A stretch of DNA of 64,000 bases, taken from CAJXYS01 sp913063035 (GTDB lineage: Bacteria > Pseudomonadota > Alphaproteobacteria > Rhodobacterales > Rhodobacteraceae). The stretch spans positions 360,480-424,479 of the forward strand of contig NZ_JBOCEG010000004.1 of the NCBI RefSeq assembly GCF_050586465.1, written 5' to 3'. Below, piece by piece: positions 28,072 to 36,444 of this stretch (the stretch's first letter is position 1; each line of letters begins with the position of its first letter). The notes below the pieces were generated by a model. The model worked only from the letters and a program-made list of their open reading frames with translations. It was not told the origin of the DNA and did no database searches. Both the position numbers and the translations under genes were made by a program.

Positions 28072-28542
28072 ATGGACCGTTTCGCGAAATATCTCCTGAC
28101 GACGCTCATCTGCATCGTGGCGCTCGGCCAGTTCGTGCAGGTGGTCACGCGATACATCCTGCAGGTGCCGGTCATGGGCCTGGAAGAGACGATGCTCTAT
28201 CCGACGCTCTGGCTCTACATCCTGGGCGCGGTCAATGCCTCCCGCGAGAACACCCATATCCGCGCGAATGTCCTGGAGATCTTTCTCAAGACCGATCGCC
28301 AGCACACCATCCTCGCGATCGTCGGTGAGGTCATAAGCCTGGTCGTCGGTCTCTGGCTGCTGAGCTGGGCATGGGACTTCACCCGGTACGCCTGGCGCGT
28401 CTGGAAGGAGAGCCCGACGCTCTACATCCCGACCTTCTACTCGGACGTGGCGCTGGTCATCGGGCTCGCCCTGATGATGCTCTACACGGCCATCAACATG
28501 TACGGCCATATCAAGGACCTGCGCCGGAGGGCCGTGAGATGA
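28072..28542 (+). CDS. TRAP transporter small permease (DctQ type)
   Basis: A 156-residue membrane protein with four helices, typical of DctQ. It has VVTRYILQVPVMGLEETMLY in the first loop, a hallmark of the family. It complexes with the large DctM subunit, which starts inside its stop codon (ATGA). GGGGAGGGA precedes the ATG. First gene of a run TRAP (Q-M-P), three dehydrogenase subunits and RidA, all on the plus strand. Confidence 0.93.
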   Translation: MDRFAKYLLTTLICIVALGQFVQVVTRYILQVPVMGLEETMLYPTLWLYILGAVNASRENTHIRANVLEIFLKTDRQHTILAIVGEVISLVVGLWLLSWAWDFTRYAWRVWKESPTLYIPTFYSDVALVIGLALMMLYTAINMYGHIKDLRRRAVR

Positions 28543-29837
28543 TCGAAATCGCCCTTCTCGCCATCGCGGTCCTCGTGATTTTCCTGACGCTGGGCGTGCC
28601 GCTGCCCTACTGCTTCGGCGGCGCGCTGATGGTGATGTACTTCGCCGGCGGCGTGACCATGAAGGGCATGATGCTCTGGGGGTTCCAGCAACTCGGCAAC
28701 CCCGTGCTGCTGGCGATCCCGCTCTTCGTTCTGGCCGGGACGATCATGTCGGCCAGCGGCATCGCGGCCTCGCTGCTGCAATTCGTCAACGCCTTCATAG
28801 GCCATGTGCGGGGCGGCCTCGGCGTCGTCGCCGCGGTCAGCTGCGCCATCATCGGCGCGATCTCGGGCTCGGGCCTGACCGGCATCGCGGCCGTCGGCCC
28901 GCTCCTGATCCCCGAGATGGAAAAGCGCGGCTACCCGCGCGAATACGCCACCGCGCTGATCGCCAACTCCTCGATCCTCGGCCTGCTGATCCCGCCCTCG
29001 GTCACCATGATCGTCTATGGCTGGGTCACCGACACCTCGATCCTCGCCTGCTTCCTGGCGACGACCGGGCCGGGTCTGCTGATCATGATGAACTTCTCGC
29101 TCATGAACCTCTGGATGAGCCGCAAGTTCAACCTGGTGCTCGACGAAAAGCCCAGCTTCACCGGGCTGGTCGGCGATGTCGCCCGCCGCGGCACCTACGC
29201 CGCGCCGGCCCTGCTGATGCCGGTGATCATCCTCGGCGGTATCTACGGCGGCATCATGACACCGACCGAGGCCGCCGCGATCGCGGTGATCTACGCGGTG
29301 CCCGTGGGCTTCCTGATCTACAAGGGCCTCGACCTGAGCACGTTCCTTGCCGCCGGCAAGGAGGCCGCCACCGCCGTCGGCGCGATCATGCTGATGATCC
29401 TGTTCTCGATGATCCTCAGCCAGATGTTCGTCTACGAGGCGATCCCGCAGAAGATCGTCAGCTCGATCTTCGAGATCACCGAGAACAAGGTGATCCTGCT
29501 GATCCTGATCAACATCCTGCTCTTCCTCGTGGGCATGGTCGTAAACGACGTCACCGCGATCATCCTGATCGCGCCGCTGCTGCTGCCGCTGATGAACGCC
29601 ATCGGCGTGAGCCCGGTGCAGTTCGCCGCGATCATGGGCGTCAACACGGCCATGGGCGGCGTGACGCCGCCCTATGCCTCGATCCTCTACCTCGGCGCGC
29701 GGATCGGCAACGTGAAAGTCACCAAGGTCATCCCGCCGGCCATGCTGCTGATCCTGACCGGCTACGTGCCCGTCGTGCTGCTGACCTCGCTCTGGCCCGA
29801 CCTGTCGCTCTTCCTGCCGCGGCTGTTCGGCTACTGA
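28539..29837 (+). CDS. TRAP transporter large permease (DctM type)
   Basis: A 432-residue membrane protein with about 12-13 helices that couples sodium influx to substrate uptake. Family motifs include 'FVLAGTIMSASGIA', AISGSGLTGIAAVGPLLIPEM, and 'GIYGGIMTPTEAAAIAVIYA'. The ATG at 28539 overlaps the DctQ stop by four bases. The substrate is set by the DctP protein downstream. Confidence 0.96.
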   Translation: MIEIALLAIAVLVIFLTLGVPLPYCFGGALMVMYFAGGVTMKGMMLWGFQQLGNPVLLAIPLFVLAGTIMSASGIAASLLQFVNAFIGHVRGGLGVVAAVSCAIIGAISGSGLTGIAAVGPLLIPEMEKRGYPREYATALIANSSILGLLIPPSVTMIVYGWVTDTSILACFLATTGPGLLIMMNFSLMNLWMSRKFNLVLDEKPSFTGLVGDVARRGTYAAPALLMPVIILGGIYGGIMTPTEAAAIAVIYAVPVGFLIYKGLDLSTFLAAGKEAATAVGAIMLMILFSMILSQMFVYEAIPQKIVSSIFEITENKVILLILINILLFLVGMVVNDVTAIILIAPLLLPLMNAIGVSPVQFAAIMGVNTAMGGVTPPYASILYLGARIGNVKVTKVIPPAMLLILTGYVPVVLLTSLWPDLSLFLPRLFGY

Positions 29838-29882
29838 CCCGACCACCAACCCAAGACCAAGCATCCAACAAGGAGACCCAAG

Positions 29883-30875
29883 ATGAAACACATGCTTCTC
29901 GGCACGGCCGCGCTCGGCCTTCTGGCCTTCGGCGGCATCGCTGACGCGGCCGACCTGAAAATGAGCCATGTCCGCCCGCAGGACGCCACGATCGACAAGG
30001 AACTGCGCGCGTTCTCGGAAAACGTCAGCGCCGCGACGGACGGCGACGTTTCGATCAACATCTTCCCGGCCTCGGCGCTGGGCGACTACACGACGGTGCA
30101 AGAGCGCGTCTCGGTCGGCGCGATCGAGATGGCCACGCAGCCCGCCGCCACCGGGGCGGATCGCCGGATGCAGATCAGTTCGTTCCCCTACCTGGCCAAC
30201 AGCTGGGACGAGGCGCGCGCGATCTACGGCCCCGACGGGCCGGTGCGCGAGGTGATGGCCGATCTCTATGCCGAGCAGGACATCACCATGCTCGCCGCCT
30301 ACCCGGTCTATTTCGGCGGCATCTCGCTGAACACCGAGCCGGTGAACCCGGGCGACCCGTCGGACTCCAACGGGATCAAGGTGCGTGTCCCCGGCATCAA
30401 GAGCTTCCAGCTGACCGGCCAGGCGCTGGGCTACATCCCGTCGCCGATCCCGTTCTCGGAGGCCTTCACCGCCATCCAGACCGGCGTGGTCGACGGGGTG
30501 ATCGGCTCCGGTGCCGAGGGCTACTACGCGTCCTTCCGCGACGTGACCCAGGCCTATATCCCGGCCAACACCCATTTCGAGGTGTGGTACATGATCATCT
30601 CCAACAGCGCGCTTTCCGAGCTCGACGCCGAGGACCAGGACGCGCTGACCCAGGCCGCCGCCGATTTCGAGGCGACGCGCTGGGAAGTGGCCGAGGCCGA
30701 CCAGGGCAAATGGGAGCAGCGGCTCGCGGATGAGCTCGGGACCAACGTGGTCGAACTCTCCGACGCGCAGCTCGCCGCCATGGCCGAGAAGGTCCGCGCC
30801 GATGTCTGGCCCGAGGTCCTGCAGGATGTCGGCGCAGAATGGGGCCAGTCCATCCTCGACGAGATCGGCAAGTAA
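29883..30875 (+). CDS. TRAP transporter substrate-binding protein (DctP type)
   Basis: A 330-residue periplasmic receptor. A signal peptide (MKHMLLGTAALGLLAFGGIA, cleavage near ADA-AD) is followed by the DctP fold: DYTTVQERVSVGAIEMATQP near the hinge and 'IKVRVPGIKSFQLTGQALGY', whose arginine is the usual carboxylate-binding residue. The ligand is therefore a carboxylate, plausibly the amino-acid conjugate oxidised by the enzyme encoded downstream. AAGGAGACC precedes the ATG. Confidence 0.95.
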   Translation: MKHMLLGTAALGLLAFGGIADAADLKMSHVRPQDATIDKELRAFSENVSAATDGDVSINIFPASALGDYTTVQERVSVGAIEMATQPAATGADRRMQISSFPYLANSWDEARAIYGPDGPVREVMADLYAEQDITMLAAYPVYFGGISLNTEPVNPGDPSDSNGIKVRVPGIKSFQLTGQALGYIPSPIPFSEAFTAIQTGVVDGVIGSGAEGYYASFRDVTQAYIPANTHFEVWYMIISNSALSELDAEDQDALTQAAADFEATRWEVAEADQGKWEQRLADELGTNVVELSDAQLAAMAEKVRADVWPEVLQDVGAEWGQSILDEIGK

Positions 30876-30941
30876 GCCGGCTTGCGCGGGGCGGCTTCCG
30901 GGCCGTCCCGGCAGAGGCGCCACTCAGGCCTGCGAGGTTGA

Positions 30942-32045
30942 ATGCTTTCGGACTACGCCATCATCGGCGGCGGTGTCGTCGGCCTGTCGGTCGCCTGGGG
31001 TCTGCTCCGGCGCGGCCGCTCGGTGACGGTGCTGGACGGGGGCGACGGATCCTTCCGCGCCAGCCGCGGGAATTTCGGCCTGGTCTGGGTGCAGTCCAAG
31101 GGCATGAACCAGCCGCGCTACGCGCGCTGGTCGCAGCAATCCGCCGCCGCCTGGGGCGACTTCGCCGCCGAACTGGGCGAGGCGACGGGCCGCGACCTGG
31201 GGCTGGAGCAGAAAGGCGGCTACGATCTGCATTTCTCGGAAGAGACCCTGCAGCAGACCGTCGAGAAATACGAGACGCTGAAGGCGAAGCTCGGCGGAGA
31301 TTATCCGTTCGAGGTGCTGGGCCACAACGCGCTCAGGAAGGAAGAACCCCATATCGGGCCCAAGGTGGTCGGGGCGATCCTGCATCACCAGGACGGCCAT
31401 GCGAACCCGCTGCGCCTGTTGCTGGCACTGGCCGACGATGTCCGGCGCCGGGGCGGGCGCGTGATCACCGGGCAGACCGTGACCGATGTCGAGAAGAGGG
31501 ACGGCGCCTTCCGGGTCACCTGCGCGGACGGCGCGACGGTCGAGGCCGGGAAGGTGGTTCTCTCCGCTGGTCTCGGTGCGATGGAGCTGGGACCGAAGCT
31601 CGGCTTCAAGGCGCCGATCCGGGCGCAGCGCGGGCAGGTCATGATCACTGAAAAGCTGCCCAGGTTCATCAACCGGCCCTCGCTGATTGCCCGACAGGTG
31701 GACGAAGGCGGGGTGCAGATCGGGGCCACGAACGAGGAGGTGGGGCTCGACGACAGCGTGACCCAGCCGGGCCTGTCGGGTCTCGCCGCGGAGGCCGTGG
31801 CCGCCTACCCGGTGCTGGGGCGCGCGCAACTCGTGCGCAGCTGGGGGGCGCTGCGGGTCATGTCGCCCGACGGCCTGCCGATCTACCAGGAAAGCGTCAC
31901 AACGCCGGGGGCGTATCTCGTCACCTGCCACAGCGGCATAACCCTCGCGGCGGTGCACGGGCACATCCTGCCGTCCTGGCTCGAAGGCGCCGGGGACGCG
32001 CCGGATCTGGAGGTATTCAGTGAAGACCGCTTCGCCGTTTCATGA
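30942..32045 (+). CDS. FAD-dependent amino-acid/opine dehydrogenase, HcnC/OoxB-like catalytic subunit
   Basis: A 367-residue DadA-type flavoprotein. It begins LSDYAIIGGGVVGLSVAWGL with the GxGxxG FAD motif. A second family block is GAYLVTCHSGITLAAVHG near the C-terminus. It should oxidise the C-N bond of an amino acid or N-substituted amino acid to an imine. Together with the two following genes it makes the three-part enzyme seen in hydrogen cyanide synthase HcnABC, opine oxidases and D-hydroxyproline dehydrogenases. Its last 26 bases overlap the next gene. Confidence 0.88.
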   Translation: MLSDYAIIGGGVVGLSVAWGLLRRGRSVTVLDGGDGSFRASRGNFGLVWVQSKGMNQPRYARWSQQSAAAWGDFAAELGEATGRDLGLEQKGGYDLHFSEETLQQTVEKYETLKAKLGGDYPFEVLGHNALRKEEPHIGPKVVGAILHHQDGHANPLRLLLALADDVRRRGGRVITGQTVTDVEKRDGAFRVTCADGATVEAGKVVLSAGLGAMELGPKLGFKAPIRAQRGQVMITEKLPRFINRPSLIARQVDEGGVQIGATNEEVGLDDSVTQPGLSGLAAEAVAAYPVLGRAQLVRSWGALRVMSPDGLPIYQESVTTPGAYLVTCHSGITLAAVHGHILPSWLEGAGDAPDLEVFSEDRFAVS

Positions 32046-32334
32046 GATCGACGCGGATGCCGCGCGCGTCACGGTGCGGCTCGACGGTGCCGATCTCTCC
32101 TTGCCCGCGGGGGCGAACCTTGCCGCGGCGTTGCTCGCCGCCGGCGTGCCCGTGTTCCGGCACACGCCGGTTTCCGGGGCGCCGCGGGGGCCGTTCTGCA
32201 TGATGGGCGCCTGTTTCGATTGCCTGGTCGAGGTGGACGGCGTGACCCGCCAGGCCTGCCTCCTCACCGTCGAGGAAGGCCTGGAGATCCTGCGCGCCGG
32301 TCCCGCCACCGCGGAGAGCGCCGATGCAAGCTGA
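32020..32334 (+). CDS. [2Fe-2S] subunit, HcnA-like
   Basis: A 104-residue ferredoxin-like protein starting with GTG at 32020, behind a GGAGG site that lies within the previous gene. Cysteines C60, C65, C68 and C80 (CMMGACFDC...C) match the plant-type [2Fe-2S] pattern C-x4-C-x2-C-x11-C. It passes electrons within the heterotrimeric dehydrogenase. It overlaps both neighbours (26 and 11 bases), a sign of strict co-translation. Confidence 0.9.
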   Translation: MKTASPFHEIDADAARVTVRLDGADLSLPAGANLAAALLAAGVPVFRHTPVSGAPRGPFCMMGACFDCLVEVDGVTRQACLLTVEEGLEILRAGPATAESADAS

Positions 32335-33736
32335 CCTTGTCGTCATCGGGGCCGGCCCGGCCGGGATGGCCGCGGCCGCAACCGCGGCCGAGGCGGGGCT
32401 TTCGGTCGTCATCCTCGACGAGCAGGCGCGGGCCGGCGGCCAGATCTATCGTGATGTCACGCGCAGCGCGGCGCGGCGCGGCGACATCCTCGGGCAGGAT
32501 TACAGCGCCGGGCTGCCGCTTGCCGCGGGGCTGGAGCAGCCGTCGATCACGCATGTGACGCGGGCGACGGTCTGGCAGATCGCGCCCGACGGCGCCGTCG
32601 CCTATTCCGTCGATGGACGTGGCGCGATCGTGCACGGCCGCCGGGTCTTGCTGGCGACGGGCGCGCTGGAACGGCCCATGCCGGTGCCGGGCTGGACCCT
32701 TCCGGGGGTGATGACGGCCGGCGCCGGGCAGATCCTGATCAAGGAATCCGGCGTGGTGGCCGGGCGCGCGGTGCTCGCGGGATCGGGGCCGTTGCTCTAC
32801 CTTATCGCGGCGCAGATGGTGCGCGCGGGGACGCCGCCGCTTGCGCTGGTCGAAACCCAGTCCCGGCGCGATACCGTCGCCGCCCTGCGCCATCTTGCCG
32901 GGGCGCTGCGTGGCTGGCGCTATCTCGTCAAGGGGCTGTCCATGCTTGCCGAAATCCGGCGCGCCGGCGTTCCGCGCTACACGGCTGCCGCCGACATCGC
33001 CGTCGCGGGCACCGACCGGGCCGAGGCGCTGTCTTTCGTCGCGGGGGGCAAGCGGCATCGGATCGCCTGCGAGACGGTGTTCCTCCATCACGGCGTCGTG
33101 CCCAACATGCAGGCGGCGCGGTCGCTGGACATCCCGCACCGGTGGAATGCGGCCCAGGCCTGTTTCGTCCCCGAGACCGACCCCTGGGGGCGCACCGAGA
33201 TTCCCAACGTGTTCATCGCCGGCGACGGCGCCGGGATCGGCGGCGCCAAGGCGGCCGAGCAGGCCGGCCGTCTCGCCGCCCTCGAGGCCGCGCGGGACCT
33301 GGACCGGATCAGCGCCGATGCGCGCGACCGCGCGGCCGCGCCTGTCCGCGCGGCGCTGCGCGGCGAACTGGCCGTGCGCCCGTTCCTCGATCGTGCCTAT
33401 CCGCCCTATGCCGCGGCGCTGCAGCCTGCGGATGCGACCGTGGTGTGCCGCTGCGAAGAGGTGACGGCGGGCGATATCCGCGGGTACGCCGCGCTCGGCT
33501 GCAAGGGACCGAACCAGACCAAGGCGTTCGGCCGGCCGGGCATGGGCCCGTGCCAGGGGCGATATTGCGGCCTGACCGTGGTGTCGATCCTCGCCGCGGA
33601 AACCGGCCAGGGCATGGACGAGACCGGCTATTACCGGATCCGCCCCCCGCTGAAGCCGGTGACGCTGGGTGAACTGGCGGCGATGGAGGAACCCCCCGCG
33701 GAGGATCCCGCCGTCATGGCCGTGGACGGAAGATGA
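32324..33736 (+). CDS. FAD/NAD-dependent oxidoreductase subunit with C-terminal BFD-like cluster, HcnB/OoxA-like
   Basis: A 470-residue flavoprotein. FAD-binding VIGAGPAGMAAAATAAEAGL is at 6-25, a second dinucleotide site is near residue 150 ('AVLAGSGPLLYLIA'), and 'GDGAGIGGAKAAEQAGRLAA' lies near 300. The C-terminal region holds C375, C377, C410 and C415 (VCRCEEVT ... GPCQGRYC), a BFD-like [2Fe-2S] site. It probably takes electrons from the DadA-like subunit. The set resembles opine oxidases of Agrobacterium, consistent with the LysR and TRAP context. Confidence 0.9.
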   Translation: MQADLVVIGAGPAGMAAAATAAEAGLSVVILDEQARAGGQIYRDVTRSAARRGDILGQDYSAGLPLAAGLEQPSITHVTRATVWQIAPDGAVAYSVDGRGAIVHGRRVLLATGALERPMPVPGWTLPGVMTAGAGQILIKESGVVAGRAVLAGSGPLLYLIAAQMVRAGTPPLALVETQSRRDTVAALRHLAGALRGWRYLVKGLSMLAEIRRAGVPRYTAAADIAVAGTDRAEALSFVAGGKRHRIACETVFLHHGVVPNMQAARSLDIPHRWNAAQACFVPETDPWGRTEIPNVFIAGDGAGIGGAKAAEQAGRLAALEAARDLDRISADARDRAAAPVRAALRGELAVRPFLDRAYPPYAAALQPADATVVCRCEEVTAGDIRGYAALGCKGPNQTKAFGRPGMGPCQGRYCGLTVVSILAAETGQGMDETGYYRIRPPLKPVTLGELAAMEEPPAEDPAVMAVDGR

Positions 33737-34089
33737 GGACAGAGATGATAGAACGTATCGACCCCGGTCCGCGGATGAGCCGGATCGTCAAGCACAACGG
33801 GACGGCCTATCTTTGCGGACAGGTCGGCGCCGGGCAGAGCGTGGCCGAGCAGACCCGGGATTGCCTGTCCCGCGTGGATGGCCTGCTGGCGCAGGCCGGC
33901 TCGTCCCGCGAGCGGATCCTGCAGGCGATCGTCTGGCTCGCCGACATGGCGGATTTCGACGAAATGAACGCGGTCTGGGATGCCTGGGTGCCGGACGGCC
34001 ATGCCCCGGCGCGGGCCTGCGGCGAAGCCCGGCTCGCGCGGGCCGATCTGAAAGTGGAAATCATCGTCACCGCGGCATGCGACCCGTGA
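33733..34089 (+). CDS. ridA: RidA/YjgF family imine deaminase
   Basis: A 118-residue RidA-fold protein (MIERIDPGPRMSRIVKHNG; LCGQVGAG; a terminal 'LKVEIIVTAA' strand). RidA proteins hydrolyse reactive imines and enamines. Its place right after an imine-producing dehydrogenase makes biochemical sense. The first ATG (33733) overlaps the previous stop (ATGA); a second ATG at 33745, preceded by GAGGACAG, may be the true start and would give 114 residues. Confidence 0.92.
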   Translation: MRTEMIERIDPGPRMSRIVKHNGTAYLCGQVGAGQSVAEQTRDCLSRVDGLLAQAGSSRERILQAIVWLADMADFDEMNAVWDAWVPDGHAPARACGEARLARADLKVEIIVTAACDP

Positions 34090-34160
34090 CCGCGTCCGCG
34101 GCGCGATGACCGGGGGTCCCGTCGCCTTCGGTGCCGGGACAACGAAGACCGGTTGCGACG

Positions 34161-34181
34161 GCGGGGCGGGCGACGCCCCGC
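34161..34181 (+). terminator. Strong hairpin after ridA, possible transcript end
   Basis: GCGGGGCG (34161-34168) and CGCCCCGC (34174-34181) form a perfect 8-base GC stem with a 5-base loop about 70 bases after ridA. No T-run follows, so it may only stabilise the 3' end of the operon mRNA. Confidence 0.35.
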
Positions 34182-34235
34182 GCGGTGCAAGACCCCGTGA
34201 AAACAGGGGCGCCACGGCATGTCCAGGTGGGCGAT

Positions 34236-34312
34236 GGTAGCGGAGGAGGGACTTGAACCCCCGACACAAGGATTATGATTCCTCTGCTCTAACCAACTGA
34301 GCTACTCCGCCA
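34236..34312 (-). tRNA. tRNA-Met (CAT), elongator
   Basis: A 77-base cloverleaf on the minus strand. The acceptor arm GGCGGAG pairs with CTCCGCT (one G-T at the first pair); the D arm GCTC/GAGC, anticodon stem GAGGA/TCCTT with loop ATCATAA (anticodon CAT), and a T arm with GTTCAAG. The 3' CCA is encoded (34238-34236). The G1 start and paired first position argue against initiator tRNA; the body matches elongator methionine rather than the CAT-bearing Ile2 type. Confidence 0.95.
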
Positions 34313-34324
34313 AGAGCGAGGCGG

Positions 34325-34353
34325 TAGGTAAGCGAAGCGCGCGGGGGCGTCAA
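34325..34353 (-). promoter_or_regulatory. tRNA-Met promoter
   Basis: On the minus strand TTGACG (34353-34348) is followed after exactly 17 bases by TACCTA (34330-34325), 13 bases before the tRNA 5' end. Confidence 0.75.
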
Positions 34354-34718
34354 GTGGGTTGGCGCCGGAAAATCGGTGCCGCGCGGCACCGGTCGGCGAA
34401 TGGCGGAAAAGGTGGTGCCCGGGGGGCGCAGGGACGCGCGTCGCGCCCCGGTGCCGCCCCTGCCGCGGGCGGGCCGGTGCGACGCCGCGCTTCATCCGAG
34501 CGTTTTGCTCAACATTGACATTCCCGGGCGCCTTGGTCACGGTGCATCCGCTTGCGCGATCGCTGCCAGGCGGCGCCGGTCCGCAGAGTCAGGATATCCG
34601 ATATCAGCCCGGGGCACCCAACGAAGATGCACTTCACGACCGAATGCCGCGCGTCGTCTGCGCACCGGCCGTGCCGCAGGACCGCCACGCCGACGGGCCG
34701 AGAGGGCGCTGGCCGGTC
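34354..34718. other. Intergenic region before the iron permease
   Basis: These ~365 bases hold a perfect small hairpin CGGTGCC-GCGC-GGCACCG (34374-34391), a TTGACA (34515-34520) without a good -10 partner, and a GGATATCCGATATC palindromic patch near 34590. The frame of the following permease stays open across it, but with proline/arginine-rich content unlike a transporter N-terminus. I see no further gene. Confidence 0.4.
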
Positions 34719-36377
34719 ATGATGGGGGCGGACGCGACACCGCGGCAGCGCCGGATATCGGCGGACCGCGTCATGGTGGTGATTGCATCGCTGCTGGCGC
34801 TGATCTGTGTCCTGCCGCATCTGGGCGTGCTCTTCGCGGCCCTCGGCGGCACGGGCGAGACGCTTGCCCATCTGATGGACACGGTTCTGCCGCGCTACAT
34901 GGCTGCGACGGCCACGCTGGTGGTGCTTGTCGGGATCGGCACCTTCTGTATCGGCACCGGCGCGGCCTGGCTCGTCATCATGACCGAGTTTCCCGGGCGG
35001 CGCCTGCTGGAAGTGGCGCTGGTCATACCGCTCGCCTTCCCGGCCTACGTGCTGGCCTATGCCTATACGCATCTCCTCGATCACCCGGGCATCGTGCAGT
35101 CGACGCTGCGCGAGGTGATGGGCTGGGGCCCGCGCGAGTACTGGTTTCCCGAGATCCGGTCGCTGGGCGGGGCGGCGGCGATGCTGACGCTGGTGCTCTA
35201 TCCCTATGTCTACCTTCTGGCGCGCGCGGCCTTCGTCGCGCAGTCGGCCTCGACGTTCAACGCCGCGCGTGCGCTGGGGCAGTCGCCATTCGGCGCGTTC
35301 CTGCGCGTGTCGGTGCCCATGGCCCGCCCGGCGATCATGGCCGGTGTCCTGCTCGCCGCGATGGAGACCATCGCCGATTTCGGCACGGTGGCCTATTTCG
35401 GCGTGCAGACCCTCGCCACCGGCATCTACACGAGCTGGTTCACCATGGCCGACCGCGCCGCCGCGGCGCAGATCTCGCTCGGGCTGCTGGCCTTTGCGCT
35501 GCTGCTGGCCGGGCTCGAGCGGGCCAATCGCGGTCGGGCCCGCTACGACTACGGCCGGCGTGTCGAGACGATGTCCCGCATCGAGCTGCGCGGCGCGCGC
35601 GCGGGCGCGGCGCTGGCGGCCTGTCTCGTCCCGGTTCTCTTCGGCGTGATCGTTCCGGTGGTCGCGCTGTCGGAGATGGCGATCGGCTCGGAACAGAACC
35701 TGTTCAGCGGGCGGTATATCGGGTTCATCGGCAATTCCCTGACGCTCGCGACCGCGACCGCGCTGGTGACGGTCGCGGCGGCCGTGATCGTGGGCAGCTA
35801 CAACCGGATGCGGCCGGGCGTTCCCTCGTCCACGGTGCTTTACACGGCGCGCCTGGGCTACGCGGTGCCGGGCGGTGTGATCGCGGTCGGGCTGCTGGTG
35901 CCCTTCGCGGCATTCGACAACACGCTCGACGCCTGGATGCGGGATACCTTCGGCATCGCCACGGGCCTGCTTGTCACGGGCTCGATCTGGCTGCTCGTCG
36001 TCGCTTACATGATCCGCTTCCTCGCGGCCGCGATCGGCGCCTACGAGGGCGGGATCAGCGCCATCAGCGGGAATATCGACTCCGCGGCCCGGGTGCTTGG
36101 CCTGAACGCCTTCGGCCTGCTGCGCCGCGTGCATGTCCCGATCCTGACGCCCAGCTTGCTGACCGCCGCGCTGATCGTTTTCGTCGACGTGATGAAGGAG
36201 CTGCCGGCGACGCTGATCATGCGGCCCTTCAATTACGACACCCTCGCCGTTCAGGCCTACAGGCTGGCCTCGGACGAACGCCTCGACGGGGCGGCGGTGC
36301 CCAGCCTGGTGATCGTGGCCGTGGGGCTTTTGCCGGTCATCCTGCTCTGCCGGCAGGTCGCGCTGCATCGCAAGTAG
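34719..36377 (+). CDS. fbpB: Fe(3+)-type ABC transporter permease (FbpB/ThiP family)
   Basis: A 552-residue protein formed of two permease halves with about 12 helices. Each half has an EAA-type loop (FNAARALGQSPFGAFLRVSVP near 190; DSAARVLGLNAFGLLRRVHV near 470) as in FbpB. It should carry ferric iron, or another cation complex, across the inner membrane. Two adjacent ATGs (34719 and 34722) begin MMGADATPRQRR just before helix 1. It faces the fbpA-like gene; no matching ATPase gene (fbpC) is in the neighbourhood, so one must be supplied from elsewhere. Confidence 0.9.
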   Translation: MMGADATPRQRRISADRVMVVIASLLALICVLPHLGVLFAALGGTGETLAHLMDTVLPRYMAATATLVVLVGIGTFCIGTGAAWLVIMTEFPGRRLLEVALVIPLAFPAYVLAYAYTHLLDHPGIVQSTLREVMGWGPREYWFPEIRSLGGAAAMLTLVLYPYVYLLARAAFVAQSASTFNAARALGQSPFGAFLRVSVPMARPAIMAGVLLAAMETIADFGTVAYFGVQTLATGIYTSWFTMADRAAAAQISLGLLAFALLLAGLERANRGRARYDYGRRVETMSRIELRGARAGAALAACLVPVLFGVIVPVVALSEMAIGSEQNLFSGRYIGFIGNSLTLATATALVTVAAAVIVGSYNRMRPGVPSSTVLYTARLGYAVPGGVIAVGLLVPFAAFDNTLDAWMRDTFGIATGLLVTGSIWLLVVAYMIRFLAAAIGAYEGGISAISGNIDSAARVLGLNAFGLLRRVHVPILTPSLLTAALIVFVDVMKELPATLIMRPFNYDTLAVQAYRLASDERLDGAAVPSLVIVAVGLLPVILLCRQVALHRK

Positions 36378-36386
36378 CGCGGGCAC

Positions 36387-36419
36387 GGAAAAAGGGCGCG
36401 GTCCGCATGGACCGCGCCC
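36387..36419 (-). terminator. Intrinsic terminator of the fbpA-like gene
   Basis: GGGCGCGGTCC (36394-36404) and GGACCGCGCCC (36409-36419) make a perfect 11-base stem with a 4-base loop. On the minus strand it is followed by TTTTT (complement of 36389-36393), so it terminates leftward transcription; it may also stop the convergent permease transcript less efficiently. Confidence 0.85.
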
Positions 36420-36444
36420 CCGCAAGGCCGCTTGGGGGCCGGGC

